Of a DNA stretch of 64,000 bases, positions 52,617 to 61,358 are shown piece by piece. A program made the position numbers and the translations under genes. The stretch's first letter is position 1, and every line of letters starts with the position of its first letter. Location: NCBI GenBank assembly GCA_031417395.1, contig JANOVM010000018.1:62001-126000 (forward strand). The letters are read 5' to 3'. The notes beneath the pieces were generated by a model. The model had not been told where the DNA came from. It ran no database searches and saw only the letters and a list, made by a program, of their open reading frames with translations. The DNA comes from JADKIH01 sp031417395. GTDB lineage: Bacteria; Bacteroidota; Bacteroidia; AKYH767-A; 2013-40CM-41-45.

Positions 52617-53415
52617 ATCTGACATAGAAACAAATTATTTATACGCCATCGATACCGGTCGTCCCATACGAATTTCAATTGTATCTTACTTAAATAGCAA
52701 GCCATTTATTTATGGTTTGAAAAATGCTGATTTTAAGTATGAAACTGTAATTGAAGAAGACATTCCATCTGTATGTGCTCAGAAGTTAATTATGGGGACT
52801 GCTGACATTGGGCTCGTTCCTATAGCAGTTCTTCCTGAAATAATTGACCATAAAATAATAAGTGATTATTGTATAGGAACAAATGGGAATGTAGCCTCTG
52901 TATTGCTGGTAAGCGAAGTTCCTCTACATGAAATAAAAAAAGTATTGCTCGATTACCAGTCAAGAACTTCAGTAATCCTGACACGGATACTGGCAATGCA
53001 TTTTTGGAAAATTTATCCTGAATGGCTGCCTACTTCTGAGAATTATGAAAGTCATATTAAAGGAAGTCAGGCCGGTGTCATTATTGGTGACCGTGCACTT
53101 ACAATGAAAGAAAACTTTCCATTCATTTTCGATCTTTCATCGGAGTGGAAAAAATTCACAAACCTGCCATTTGTTTTCGCTTGTTGGGTGAGCAATCAAA
53201 ATCTTGATAAGAGATTTTTAGATGAATTTAACATAGCACTTAAGTATGGACTTAATCATATTAACCTTGTAGCTGAAAAAGAGGAGTCGGCATTGTTTTC
53301 AAAAGAAAAAATACAAGCTTACCTGACTCAGTCAATCGATTATTCATTCGATGATAAAAAAAAGGAAGCTTTAAAATTGTTTCTTGAAAAAGCCCGTACT
53401 ATCGGACTGAAATAA
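52606..53415 (+). CDS. mqnA: Chorismate dehydratase MqnA (futalosine pathway)
   Basis: 269 residues. The family core RISIVSYLNSKPFIYGL starts near residue 22, followed by DIPSVCAQKLIMGTADIGLVPIAVLPEI and GVIIGDRALTM. MqnA converts chorismate to 3-enolpyruvyl-benzoate, the entry to menaquinone via futalosine. The only plausible start is a TTG at 52606 that overlaps the RND gene end by 11 bp, so translation is probably coupled to the pump gene. The N-terminal 20 residues before the core are longer than usual. A terminator follows immediately. Confidence 0.9.
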   Translation: MKFKSDIETNYLYAIDTGRPIRISIVSYLNSKPFIYGLKNADFKYETVIEEDIPSVCAQKLIMGTADIGLVPIAVLPEIIDHKIISDYCIGTNGNVASVLLVSEVPLHEIKKVLLDYQSRTSVILTRILAMHFWKIYPEWLPTSENYESHIKGSQAGVIIGDRALTMKENFPFIFDLSSEWKKFTNLPFVFACWVSNQNLDKRFLDEFNIALKYGLNHINLVAEKEESALFSKEKIQAYLTQSIDYSFDDKKKEALKLFLEKARTIGLK

Positions 53416-53416
53416 A

Positions 53417-53442
53417 AAAAGGGAATATCGATATTCCCTTTT
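53417..53442. terminator. Bidirectional terminator between mqnA and the M43 protease
   Basis: A 26-bp perfect palindrome, AAAAGGGAATATC followed by its reverse complement. Preceding As give a long T run on the minus strand. It sits between two convergent genes. Confidence 0.9.
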
Positions 53443-53467
53443 AAAGCATTAAAGGCAACGGTATATT

Positions 53468-54742
53468 TTACCGGGCAACAGTAATGCGTTCCGTTTTTTT
53501 ATAGTCGTCGTTGTACACAGTAACAAAATAAAGTCCGCTGGTTACAAAGCTTAAATCAAGTGAATGCATGGAACCGGCAGGATTTAATATTTGTTTTTCA
53601 AGGATAACTTTTCCCAGTACATCAACAACTTTTACATTTACGCTTGCACCAATATTGGCGGTAGTAAACATATCCAGGCTAAACACACCGGTTGAGGAAG
53701 GGCTGGGATAAATACTGAAAGTAAAATCAGCCGGAGTATCTTTAACTTCAACAGGACTTTGACATACTTTAGAAGTAAAAAGAGTAGAATAATACATATT
53801 GACTGCAGTAAACATGCGTGAGGCCTGATTTTTAGTAAACATGTTCAGGCAATTATCGTCACTGTAATCCATATAATTTGAAAAATTTATTCCATTAGCA
53901 GTTGCATTGCAATTATCTGTTGCAGGGTATGTAAGACATCCAAAAGTAGCATCCCCCTGATTTGGTGTATCGTTTACGTAATCCGTTCCGGAGCATCCTC
54001 CTCCATCATCTCCCCATATATGATATAGTCTGAAACAATGAGAAATTTCATGGGTGCATGTTCTTCCCAGATTGTATGGATAGGTAGCAGTACCCATTTT
54101 CCCAAAAGCATTGTATGCTAAAACAACACCATAGGTATTCGTATGAACACTTGCGGGCAATTCTCCGAAACCAAGAATGCCACCACCAATATTACAAACC
54201 CATATATTTAAATAATCATTAACATTCCATGCATCGAGTCCTCCTGTAGAATAGGCTTTCATATCATCGTTGGGCTGAAACGTTTGAACCGTGGTTTGTC
54301 GACGTTCTATTCCATTGGAAGGTTGTCCGCTTGGGTCTTGTTGTGCAAGACAAAACTGAAAATTTGTTGCAGAAGCAATAGAAGCAAATCCTGAAGGCGT
54401 TGAACTTGTATCGGCATTTAATCTGGCAAAATCCTGATTTAACACATCAATCTGTGATTGAATCTGAGCATCGCTGATGTTTTGAGAATTGGTTTTATAT
54501 ACAACATGCACAACAACCGGTATAGTATATATCTGATTGGTTATACGAAAAACTGAAGGATTGATTAAAGAATTTTGTAACATGGCTTCATCATTAATAA
54601 TTCTTTGAGCCAGTGTTGCATCTTTCGTTTTCTGATTATCCAAATGCTGTTTAAAAGCACACTTTTCATTATTTGCGGGAAGCTGTCCTGCAAAAGCAAA
54701 AGTGGTTAACAATAATAAACCTGGTAAGAGTCTGAACTTCAT
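53468..54742 (-). CDS. Secreted M43-family metalloprotease with T9SS sorting domain
   Basis: 424 residues. Signal peptide MKFRLLPGLLLLTTFAFAG; a pro-region; a pappalysin-like catalytic domain (about 65-310) with the zinc site HEISHCFRLYH (His231, Glu232, His235, His241) and Met-turn NYMDYSDD. The C-terminal domain (about 345-424: FSIYPSPSSTGVFSLD, VLGKVILEKQI, SGLYFVTVYND, TERITVAR) is a type A T9SS sorting signal. Position 238 is Arg (AGA), where the metzincin motif HEXXHXXGXXH has Gly (GGA), a one-base difference. The zinc ligands are intact, so activity is possible but uncertain. Confidence 0.88.
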   Translation of the reverse strand: MKFRLLPGLLLLTTFAFAGQLPANNEKCAFKQHLDNQKTKDATLAQRIINDEAMLQNSLINPSVFRITNQIYTIPVVVHVVYKTNSQNISDAQIQSQIDVLNQDFARLNADTSSTPSGFASIASATNFQFCLAQQDPSGQPSNGIERRQTTVQTFQPNDDMKAYSTGGLDAWNVNDYLNIWVCNIGGGILGFGELPASVHTNTYGVVLAYNAFGKMGTATYPYNLGRTCTHEISHCFRLYHIWGDDGGGCSGTDYVNDTPNQGDATFGCLTYPATDNCNATANGINFSNYMDYSDDNCLNMFTKNQASRMFTAVNMYYSTLFTSKVCQSPVEVKDTPADFTFSIYPSPSSTGVFSLDMFTTANIGASVNVKVVDVLGKVILEKQILNPAGSMHSLDLSFVTSGLYFVTVYNDDYKKTERITVAR

Positions 54743-54766
54743 TTTCGCGTTTTTCTATATTACAAT

Positions 54767-54774
54767 CAAAAATA
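54767..54774 (-). promoter_or_regulatory. Candidate -7 element of the M43 protease gene
   Basis: TATTTTTG on the minus strand, 24 nt before the ATG. Exact consensus match; no -33 partner seen. Confidence 0.4.
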
Positions 54775-54830
54775 ATATATTAAACGATCTGTTTTCATTT
54801 CCGTTTCAAATATTACTCTCAAATGATAAA

Positions 54831-55421
54831 TCAATACTTAATGTTCAAATCTCTATAAAAATCATCCTTTTTTATCTCTTTCACCCAACCAATTTCCATT
54901 TTTTCTAATCTTATTTTTTCTATTTCCATGCGTATAAGTCTCAGTGTAGGAAAGCCCGCAGCAGCAGTCATTTTTCGAATTTGTCTGTTTTTACCCTCTT
55001 GTAGCTTAATTTCCAGCCAACTTGTTGGTATATTCTTACGAAATCGAATCGGTGGCTGACGATCGGGAATATCCATATCTAAGATCTTTTTAACTTCTGC
55101 AGGAAGGGTCTTATATACATTTCCCTTGTCGTTTAACACCATTCCTTTTTCCATAAGATTGATGGCTTCTTCTGTCAGGTCACCTTCAACCTGAACCAGG
55201 TATTTTCTATTATGTTTATTCGATGGAAGGAGTAATTTTGAATTAACTCTTTTATCATTTGTAAGCAATAATAGTCCTTCACTATCAGCATCTAAACGTC
55301 CTACCGGATAAACGTCGCCCGGAAATTTAAATCCTGTATCAGCCAGGGTCAAAAAATTACCTTCTTTGGTAAACTGGGAAATCATCCCAAAAGACTTGAA
55401 AATTGCATAATATTGTAACAT
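54831..55421 (-). CDS. 23S rRNA pseudouridine synthase, RluE/RluB/RsuA family
   Basis: 196 residues from the ATG at 55421 (MLQYYAIFKSFGMISQF). The catalytic Asp is in VGRLDADSEGLLLLTND, followed by NRKYLVQVEG and LQEGKNRQIRKMTAAAGFPTLRLIR. It lacks an S4 domain, as RluE does. The open frame runs 66 bp further upstream (MNVSNIFKEELAK), but the shorter start matches the family's N-terminus. It isomerises one uridine in rRNA; the exact site is not deducible here. Confidence 0.87.
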   Translation of the reverse strand: MLQYYAIFKSFGMISQFTKEGNFLTLADTGFKFPGDVYPVGRLDADSEGLLLLTNDKRVNSKLLLPSNKHNRKYLVQVEGDLTEEAINLMEKGMVLNDKGNVYKTLPAEVKKILDMDIPDRQPPIRFRKNIPTSWLEIKLQEGKNRQIRKMTAAAGFPTLRLIRMEIEKIRLEKMEIGWVKEIKKDDFYRDLNIKY

Positions 55422-55525
55422 AGGCTCTAAATTAGGGTATATTAAAGACTTAGCCAATTCTTCCTTAAAGATATTGGAAACATTCAACTTTTTTTGTGAT
55501 GAAACGTTATTAATTAACTAATAAC

Positions 55526-55533
55526 TAATTTTG
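55526..55533 (+). promoter_or_regulatory. Candidate -7 element of the 55562 lipoprotein gene
   Basis: TAATTTTG, exact TAnnTTTG match, 28 nt before the GTG start at 55562. Confidence 0.45.
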
Positions 55534-55561
55534 CAAGAATTACTCTAACCAAATACGAACT

Positions 55562-55978
55562 GTGTTCCTGAAGAAAACTATACAACAGCTTTTTTTATTG
55601 TTTATTCTGCTTGCCACCTCTTTCATAGCCTGTAAAAAGAATGGAAATAGCGGTGATGGTTCTATTATTAAAGGAGTTATTAGTTTAAGCGTTCATGCAG
55701 TACATCATTCCTGGGACGTTCCTGGAATAGGTGTTTACTTGAAAACTAATGCTTCTGTTTTTCCCGGAAAAGATACTACACTATACGAATATAAAGCACG
55801 TGCTGATCAATACGGGAAAGTAGTTTTTGAAAATTTATTGCCCGGAAAATATTTTATTTATGCTTCAGGATACGATTCACTTTTTGGAAGCATGGTAATA
55901 GGCGAATTGCCGGTTTCACTTTATCCTGAATATTTAAATTCGAATTATGCAGATGTTACAATTCAAGTCAGTGAATAA
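55562..55978 (+). CDS. Lipoprotein with carboxypeptidase-regulatory-like fold, unknown function
   Basis: 138 residues starting at GTG. Signal FLKKTIQQLFLLFILLATSFIAC with the lipidated Cys near residue 22 (FIACKK). The mature part reads as a beta-sandwich: VISLSVHAVHHSW, GIGVYLKTNASVFPG, KARADQYGKVVFENLLPGKYFIYASGYD. This resembles SpaA/CarboxypepD_reg-like domains that decorate surface proteins. It overlaps the next gene by 32 bp, so the two are probably co-translated partners. Function unknown. Confidence 0.7.
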   Translation: MFLKKTIQQLFLLFILLATSFIACKKNGNSGDGSIIKGVISLSVHAVHHSWDVPGIGVYLKTNASVFPGKDTTLYEYKARADQYGKVVFENLLPGKYFIYASGYDSLFGSMVIGELPVSLYPEYLNSNYADVTIQVSE

Positions 55979-57449
55979 TAAAAATTTATTTCTTACGGCT
56001 GTTTTTTTTGTATTCACATTTTATTCGTGCACTTACAATCATTCAGAAGTAATACCTCAAACAGGATTTCCGGAGAATGTGGAAAAAATTCTGGTCAGCA
56101 AATGTGCTACAACAGGATGTCACAATTCAGCCAGCCGTATTACCGCTGCAGGTCTTGATTTTAGTACCTGGGACCTGATGTTTGAAGGAGGAAGAAATGG
56201 AACCAGTGTCATACCGTTCAGTACGGATTACAGTTTTATGCTTTATACAGTAAATACTGACACAAACAGAGGGCCTGTCCTGCTGCCTTCCATGCCTTAT
56301 CTTCAAGATCCATTGAGTAATGAGGAATATGAAACTTTATACAATTGGATTTTGACCGGAGCACCTGATAATAATGGATTCGTAAAATTTTCTGACGATC
56401 CAAACCGAAAAAAAATTTATGTCTGTATGCAGGGATGCGATAAGGTAGCCGTATTGGATGCAAAATCCAAGGTTATTATGCGTTATATTTCTGTTGGTGA
56501 AGATCCGGGAATGATTGAAGCACCACATATGGTAAGAGTTTCGCCGGATGGAAATTACTGGTATGCTGTATTTATTTCGGGAAGTTACATTCAGAAATTC
56601 AGAACTTCTGACGATGCTCTTGTTGGCTCGGTGAATATTGGTTTTGGAAGCTGGAACTCAATAATAATAACTCCCGATGGCAGCAAAGGATTTGTGAACA
56701 GTACAGGAACAAATACTGTACAGGTTGTTAATTTAGACGCAATGACTTTAGGATACTCATTGACTTACGATAATCCACATGGAGGATTTGTTACTCCCGA
56801 TGGAAGTTTTCTATACCTGACCTCACAGAATGGAAATTTTATTAATAAAATTGCTATGTCTTCTGCCCCAAATTATGATGATGTAAATTATATCGTTTTA
56901 GTACCAGGACAACAAAAAATTACCAGTTCATCAATCGATCCTCATGAAATGATTTTGAGTCCTGACGGTTCAAAATATTTTATCACCTGTCAGACCAGTA
57001 ATGAAGTGCGTGTATTTCAAACAAGCAATGACAGTTTATTATCTGCAATTCCCGTTGGAACAAAACCACAGGAGCTTGCTGTTTCGGATTTGCATCCTTA
57101 TGTTTTTGTTACCTGTACGGAAGATCCAGTAAGTTCAACTGAAAAAGGATCTGTTTACATTATCAACTATAATGATTTTACTTTACAACCAAAAATTTAT
57201 ACAGGATATCAGCCGCATGGAATAGCTGCAGATGATGAGGAAGAATTAGTTTATGTAGCCAACCTGAATTACGATTCCAATGGTCCTGCCCCACACCATA
57301 TTTCAAAATGCGGCGGAAGGAATGGAACGATTTCAATTATTGATATGAAGACGTTAAGCCTATATAGAAAAACTTTATCGGATGGAAATTCCTTTGAGTA
57401 TAAAAACGAAGTGCTTTCTTTTCCTTATTTTATTTCCATAAGGCAGTAA
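55947..57449 (+). CDS. Beta-propeller lipoprotein with N-terminal CX4CH cytochrome-like motif
   Basis: 500 residues. Lipoprotein signal ending FTFYSC (Cys28). Residues 43-115 resemble a small cytochrome c domain: VEKILVSKCATTGCHNS (Cys53, Cys58, His59, spacing CX4CH rather than CXXCH) and a later Met-containing PSMPYL. From about 145 a YncE-like seven-bladed propeller follows, with repeats such as VSPDGNYWYAVF, ITPDGSKGFVNS, LSPDGSKYFIT and YQPHGIAADDEEELVYVAN. A GTG at 55971 would also keep the signal and reduce the overlap with the upstream gene. Haem binding is plausible, unproven. Confidence 0.75.
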   Translation: MQMLQFKSVNNKNLFLTAVFFVFTFYSCTYNHSEVIPQTGFPENVEKILVSKCATTGCHNSASRITAAGLDFSTWDLMFEGGRNGTSVIPFSTDYSFMLYTVNTDTNRGPVLLPSMPYLQDPLSNEEYETLYNWILTGAPDNNGFVKFSDDPNRKKIYVCMQGCDKVAVLDAKSKVIMRYISVGEDPGMIEAPHMVRVSPDGNYWYAVFISGSYIQKFRTSDDALVGSVNIGFGSWNSIIITPDGSKGFVNSTGTNTVQVVNLDAMTLGYSLTYDNPHGGFVTPDGSFLYLTSQNGNFINKIAMSSAPNYDDVNYIVLVPGQQKITSSSIDPHEMILSPDGSKYFITCQTSNEVRVFQTSNDSLLSAIPVGTKPQELAVSDLHPYVFVTCTEDPVSSTEKGSVYIINYNDFTLQPKIYTGYQPHGIAADDEEELVYVANLNYDSNGPAPHHISKCGGRNGTISIIDMKTLSLYRKTLSDGNSFEYKNEVLSFPYFISIRQ

Positions 57450-57508
57450 AAAATCAGTACGCAGAAACTACGACAATTATTAAAAAAAAATTCCCGTTAT
57501 TAAATCTA

Positions 57509-57943
57509 TTACAAACGAAGTTTTAAAATTTTCTTATTGTAATCAATAACAGCTTTATGTTTTAAAAGGATATCGTTCCCCAATACACCGTCAATAGCCT
57601 CATGACCCAATGTGCCATAGGTTACATTTACGTGTTGAAGGTCGAGAAGTATTGCAAGAAAATCATCAATTTTCAAATCACCAATTTTTAAAGACTTAAG
57701 GGTAACAGAACTTGTTGGCATGCTATTAGTGCCTAATCCTGTGGAGAGTTTTTCATTCTGAATGAAAGATTTTTCATTCACAAAAAGGCGAATTCTTTCC
57801 TGGTCGAATACCGATCTGCTTGCACCGGTATCGATTAATATACGCGCATTTTTTCCATTGATTTTTGCTTTACAAATTAAATGAGAACCATCGTCTTCAA
57901 TGGTTAAAACTTCTAAATCAATTATGGAACTTCTTTTTAGCAT
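57509..57943 (-). CDS. Retropepsin-like (clan AA) aspartic protease
   Basis: 144 residues, no signal peptide. The catalytic motif is ARILIDTGASRSVFD (Asp38-Thr39-Gly40), and the second structural motif is AIDGVLGNDILLKHKAVIDY with the hydrophobic-hydrophobic-Gly typical of the fold. Like other retropepsin-type bacterial proteins it must dimerise to make one active site. Substrate unknown. It lies 61 bp downstream of mdh, with a terminator between. Confidence 0.82.
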   Translation of the reverse strand: MLKRSSIIDLEVLTIEDDGSHLICKAKINGKNARILIDTGASRSVFDQERIRLFVNEKSFIQNEKLSTGLGTNSMPTSSVTLKSLKIGDLKIDDFLAILLDLQHVNVTYGTLGHEAIDGVLGNDILLKHKAVIDYNKKILKLRL

Positions 57944-57954
57944 TTAATAAGGCA

Positions 57955-57986
57955 TAAAAAAAGCATCCGCCTTTTAGCGAATGCTT
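57955..57986 (-). terminator. Terminator after mdh
   Basis: On the minus strand AAGCATTCGC / GCGGATGCTT (10 bp with one G-T pair) around a 6-nt loop is followed by a run of Ts. It begins 18 bp after the mdh stop. Confidence 0.88.
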
Positions 57987-58004
57987 CAATAGAATTATGA
58001 AAGA

Positions 58005-58949
58005 TTATTTAACGGCAGTTTGCCCCATATTATCAAGAACATTCATTACCTCTTTTACGGATTTAGCAGAAGCATGAAGCAATTCCATTTCATCTTTAGT
58101 AAGCTTGAGTTGAATAATTTCTTCAATACCATTTATGCCCAGTTTAACAGGAACGCCAAGATAAACATCCTTCAGTCCATATTCACCATTAAGTAAAGTG
58201 CAGCAAGGGAAAATACGTTTAGAATCCTTTACAACGGCTTCAACCATTTGAGCAGCTGCAGCTCCCGGTGCGTACCAGGCTGAAGTTCCCATTAGGTTTA
58301 CAAGCTCGCCTCCACCCTTTTTAGTTCTTTCAACAATTGCATTTAATTTCTCGGTAGAAATAAGTTCTGTAACCGGAATACCTGCCACAGTAGTATATCG
58401 AGGCAAAGGAACCATCGTATCACCATGACCACCCATTAAAACAGCCTGAATGTCTTTAGGAGAGATTCCAAGTGCTTCGGCAAGGAATGCACGGTATCTG
58501 GCAGTGTCCAGAATTCCGGCCATACCGAATACTTTTTTAGAATCAAATTTAGAAGTCATGTAGGCGCAATAGGTCATTACATCAAGCGGGTTTGAAACCA
58601 CTATGATGATGCAATTCGGTGAATATTTAATAATGTTTTCTGTAACAGAACGAACGATTCCCGCATTGGTAGCGATAAGATCGTCGCGGCTCATTCCCGG
58701 CTTTCTTGGCAGACCGGAAGTAATAACCACAACTTCAGAACCGGCGGTTTTAGAATAATCGTTGGTAGAACCGATCATTCTGGTATCATAAAGATCAATT
58801 GGAGCAGTTTGCCAGATGTCGAGGGATTTTCCTTCAGAGACACCTTCTTTAATATCAAGAAGAATTACTTCATGAACAAATTCTTTTCGTGCAATTACAT
58901 CGGCACAAGTGGCGCCTACGTTACCGGCACCTACTACAGTTACTTTCAT
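58005..58949 (-). CDS. mdh: Malate dehydrogenase (LDH-like type)
   Basis: 314 residues from the ATG at 58949 (MKVTVVGAGNVGATCADVI). The Rossmann motif GAGNVG is followed by LLDIKEG, whose Asp selects NAD. TSGLPRKPGMSRDDL holds substrate arginines, VVSNPLDVMTY follows, and the catalytic His is in MGGHGDTMVPL. It oxidises malate to oxaloacetate in the TCA cycle. An upstream ATG at 58970 adds seven residues (MLKQLTN) without family support. A TACTTTTG box lies at 58978-58985. Confidence 0.93.
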   Translation of the reverse strand: MKVTVVGAGNVGATCADVIARKEFVHEVILLDIKEGVSEGKSLDIWQTAPIDLYDTRMIGSTNDYSKTAGSEVVVITSGLPRKPGMSRDDLIATNAGIVRSVTENIIKYSPNCIIIVVSNPLDVMTYCAYMTSKFDSKKVFGMAGILDTARYRAFLAEALGISPKDIQAVLMGGHGDTMVPLPRYTTVAGIPVTELISTEKLNAIVERTKKGGGELVNLMGTSAWYAPGAAAAQMVEAVVKDSKRIFPCCTLLNGEYGLKDVYLGVPVKLGINGIEEIIQLKLTKDEMELLHASAKSVKEVMNVLDNMGQTAVK

Positions 58950-58977
58950 ATTTGTAAGTTGTTTTAGCAAAGGAGCA

Positions 58978-58985
58978 CAAAAGTA
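58978..58985 (-). promoter_or_regulatory. Candidate -7 element of mdh
   Basis: TACTTTTG on the minus strand, exact TAnnTTTG match, 28 nt before the ATG at 58949. Confidence 0.45.
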
Positions 58986-59036
58986 TATACTCAGAAACGA
59001 TTTATGAAATAATATCTTTAAAAATTCATAATTAAA

Positions 59037-61226
59037 TCAATTTCCGAGTTCTGAAATGAATTTAATACGCATTAGACGAATATCATCAACGGTATATTCA
59101 TTTTCGCCCAGTTCATTTATAGCGGCATCTACAGAATCGGTTTCCGCAGTCTTAAAATAATCAAAAACCACTTCCTGACGTTCATCGTCAATAATTTCAT
59201 TGATATAATAACTAATGTCTATCCTTGTTCCCGATGCCACTATACTTTCTATTTCAGACAGCAGATCAGCCATTTTAATTCCTTTGGCTTTACACATATC
59301 TTCAAGAGAGATCTTTCTGTCTATATTTTGAATAATAAACACCTTTAAGACGCTTTTATTGACAATGGATTTAACAATAAGATCCATTGGGCGTTCGATT
59401 TCATTCTCTTCTACGTATTTGGCAATTAATTCGATAAATGGCTTACCAAATTTTGCAGCTTTTCCGGAACCTACACCGGTGATGTTTTTCAATTCATCAA
59501 TAGTTGTAGGGTATTGAATAGCCATTTCCTCTAAGGAAGGGTCCTGGAACACAACAAAAGGGGGTACATTTTTCTGTTTAGCTATCTTTTTTCTAAGGTC
59601 CTTTAAAGAAGCAAATAATTCAGGATCAGCAGCGGCTGTTCCTCCACCGGAAAATTCATCATCCTCATCCGTTTCAGTATTTCCGTAATCCTTGTCCTCA
59701 ACAACCATGATTTTGACAGGTTTCTTAAGAAAAGCTTTACCCTGATCCGTAACTTTAAGTGTACCGTATGTTTCAATATCCTTTGAAAGGAAACCGGCAA
59801 GTAGTGCTTGTCTAACGAGAGCAGTCCAAAATTTAAAATCATGTTCATCACCTTCTCCAAAGATTTCGAGTTGATCATGTCTATGAAGTTTAACTGCATT
59901 TTCAGGTTTGCCAATAATTACGTTTACTACGTGCTCCATGGCAAACTTTTCCTTAACAGCAAGGACGGTTTCAAGAACGGTACAAATTTCATCTTTGCCA
60001 TCGAAACTTTTCTTGGGGTGATTGCAATTATCGCATTCGCCGCAATTCTCTTCAAGATAAGTTTCACCAAAATAATTCAGTAAAACTTTTCGTCTGCAGA
60101 CGGAAGTTTCAGCATAACCAACCGTTTCAAGTAAGAGCTGCTTGCCTACTTCCTGTTCAGCGACAGGTTTACCCTTCATAAACTTTTCAAGCTTTTCAAT
60201 ATCCTTGTAGCTATAAAAAGTAACACATTTTCCCTCGCGACCATCGCGGCCGGCGCGTCCTGTTTCCTGGTAATAACCTTCCAGACTTTTCGGAATATCG
60301 TGGTGAATAACGAATCTGACATCCGGTTTATCGATACCCATACCAAAAGCAATTGTAGCTACGATAACGTCGATTTCTTCCATCAGAAACTTATCCTGCG
60401 TCTCAGCACGAACATTGGCTTCAAGACCTGCATGATACGGCAAAGCATTGATTCCATTCACTGATAAAATGGAAGCAATCTCTTCAACCTTTTTACGGCT
60501 TAGGCAATATACAATACCTGATTTACCTGAGTTGGCCCGGATAAAGCGTATAATTTCTTTAGCTACATCAACTTTAGGCCTTATTTCATAATATAAGTTA
60601 GCCCTGTTAAATGAGGCTTTATAAACGTCAGCATCCATCATTCCCAGATTCTTCTGGATATCCAATTGAACCTTAGGAGTTGCTGTAGCAGTAAGAGCGA
60701 TAATAGGCACCTTGCCTATGGCTTCAATGATAGACCTCAATCGTCTGTATTCAGGCCGAAAATCATGTCCCCATTCTGAAATACAATGTGCTTCATCAAT
60801 TGCAAAAAAGGAAATGTTGACAGTTTTCATAAACTCAACATTTTCTTCCTTGGTAAGGGATTCAGGCGCTACATACAGGAGTTTTGTTTTTCCTGACCTA
60901 AGGTCATTTTTAACGGCAGCAATTTCTGCTTTATTTAATGAAGAATTCAGAAAGTGAGCTATGCCATCCTCATTGCTAAAGCCACGCATGGAATCCACCT
61001 GATTCTTCATTAAAGCAATCAAAGGTGATACGATTACGGCCGTTCCTTCAGAAAGCAGGGCAGGTAACTGATAACACATAGATTTACCACCGCCGGTTGG
61101 CATAATAACAAATGTATCTTTGCCGGCCAGGACTGATTTAACGATTGATTCTTGTTCTCCCTTGAATTTGTCGAAACCGAAATATTTCTGCAAATACGAC
61201 TTCAAAGGTTTTTCTGCCACTAACAT
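59037..61226 (-). CDS. recQ: ATP-dependent DNA helicase RecQ
   Basis: 729 residues. Helicase motifs: Walker A MPTGGGKSMCYQLPALL (Lys48), FAIDEAHCISEWGHDFRPEY, LTATATPKV and VHHDIPKSLEGYYQETGRAGRDG. The RecQ zinc site is CRRKVLLNYFGE with CGECDNC, followed by a winged-helix domain. An HRDC domain lies at about 530-605 (LFASLKDLRKKIAKQKNVPPFVVF), and the tail is about 100 residues longer than in E. coli RecQ. It unwinds 3'-5' in recombination repair. Divergent from kdsD. Confidence 0.96.
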   Translation of the reverse strand: MLVAEKPLKSYLQKYFGFDKFKGEQESIVKSVLAGKDTFVIMPTGGGKSMCYQLPALLSEGTAVIVSPLIALMKNQVDSMRGFSNEDGIAHFLNSSLNKAEIAAVKNDLRSGKTKLLYVAPESLTKEENVEFMKTVNISFFAIDEAHCISEWGHDFRPEYRRLRSIIEAIGKVPIIALTATATPKVQLDIQKNLGMMDADVYKASFNRANLYYEIRPKVDVAKEIIRFIRANSGKSGIVYCLSRKKVEEIASILSVNGINALPYHAGLEANVRAETQDKFLMEEIDVIVATIAFGMGIDKPDVRFVIHHDIPKSLEGYYQETGRAGRDGREGKCVTFYSYKDIEKLEKFMKGKPVAEQEVGKQLLLETVGYAETSVCRRKVLLNYFGETYLEENCGECDNCNHPKKSFDGKDEICTVLETVLAVKEKFAMEHVVNVIIGKPENAVKLHRHDQLEIFGEGDEHDFKFWTALVRQALLAGFLSKDIETYGTLKVTDQGKAFLKKPVKIMVVEDKDYGNTETDEDDEFSGGGTAAADPELFASLKDLRKKIAKQKNVPPFVVFQDPSLEEMAIQYPTTIDELKNITGVGSGKAAKFGKPFIELIAKYVEENEIERPMDLIVKSIVNKSVLKVFIIQNIDRKISLEDMCKAKGIKMADLLSEIESIVASGTRIDISYYINEIIDDERQEVVFDYFKTAETDSVDAAINELGENEYTVDDIRLMRIKFISELGN

Positions 61227-61300
61227 TATGTAAAAGAATTTATATGGTAATTTACGAAATAATAACTTTGTTTACGAAAAGATTATGGAATAAAAATAAA

Positions 61301-61308
61301 TAATTTTG
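61301..61308 (+). promoter_or_regulatory. Candidate -7 element of kdsD
   Basis: TAATTTTG, 50 nt before the TTG start. A second match, TAACTTTG, lies at 61263-61270. Either could be used in the recQ-kdsD divergent gap. Confidence 0.4.
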
Positions 61309-61358
61309 CCGTAATAACAACTATTTAACGAAGAAGAATTAAAAAAAATTTAAACAAC

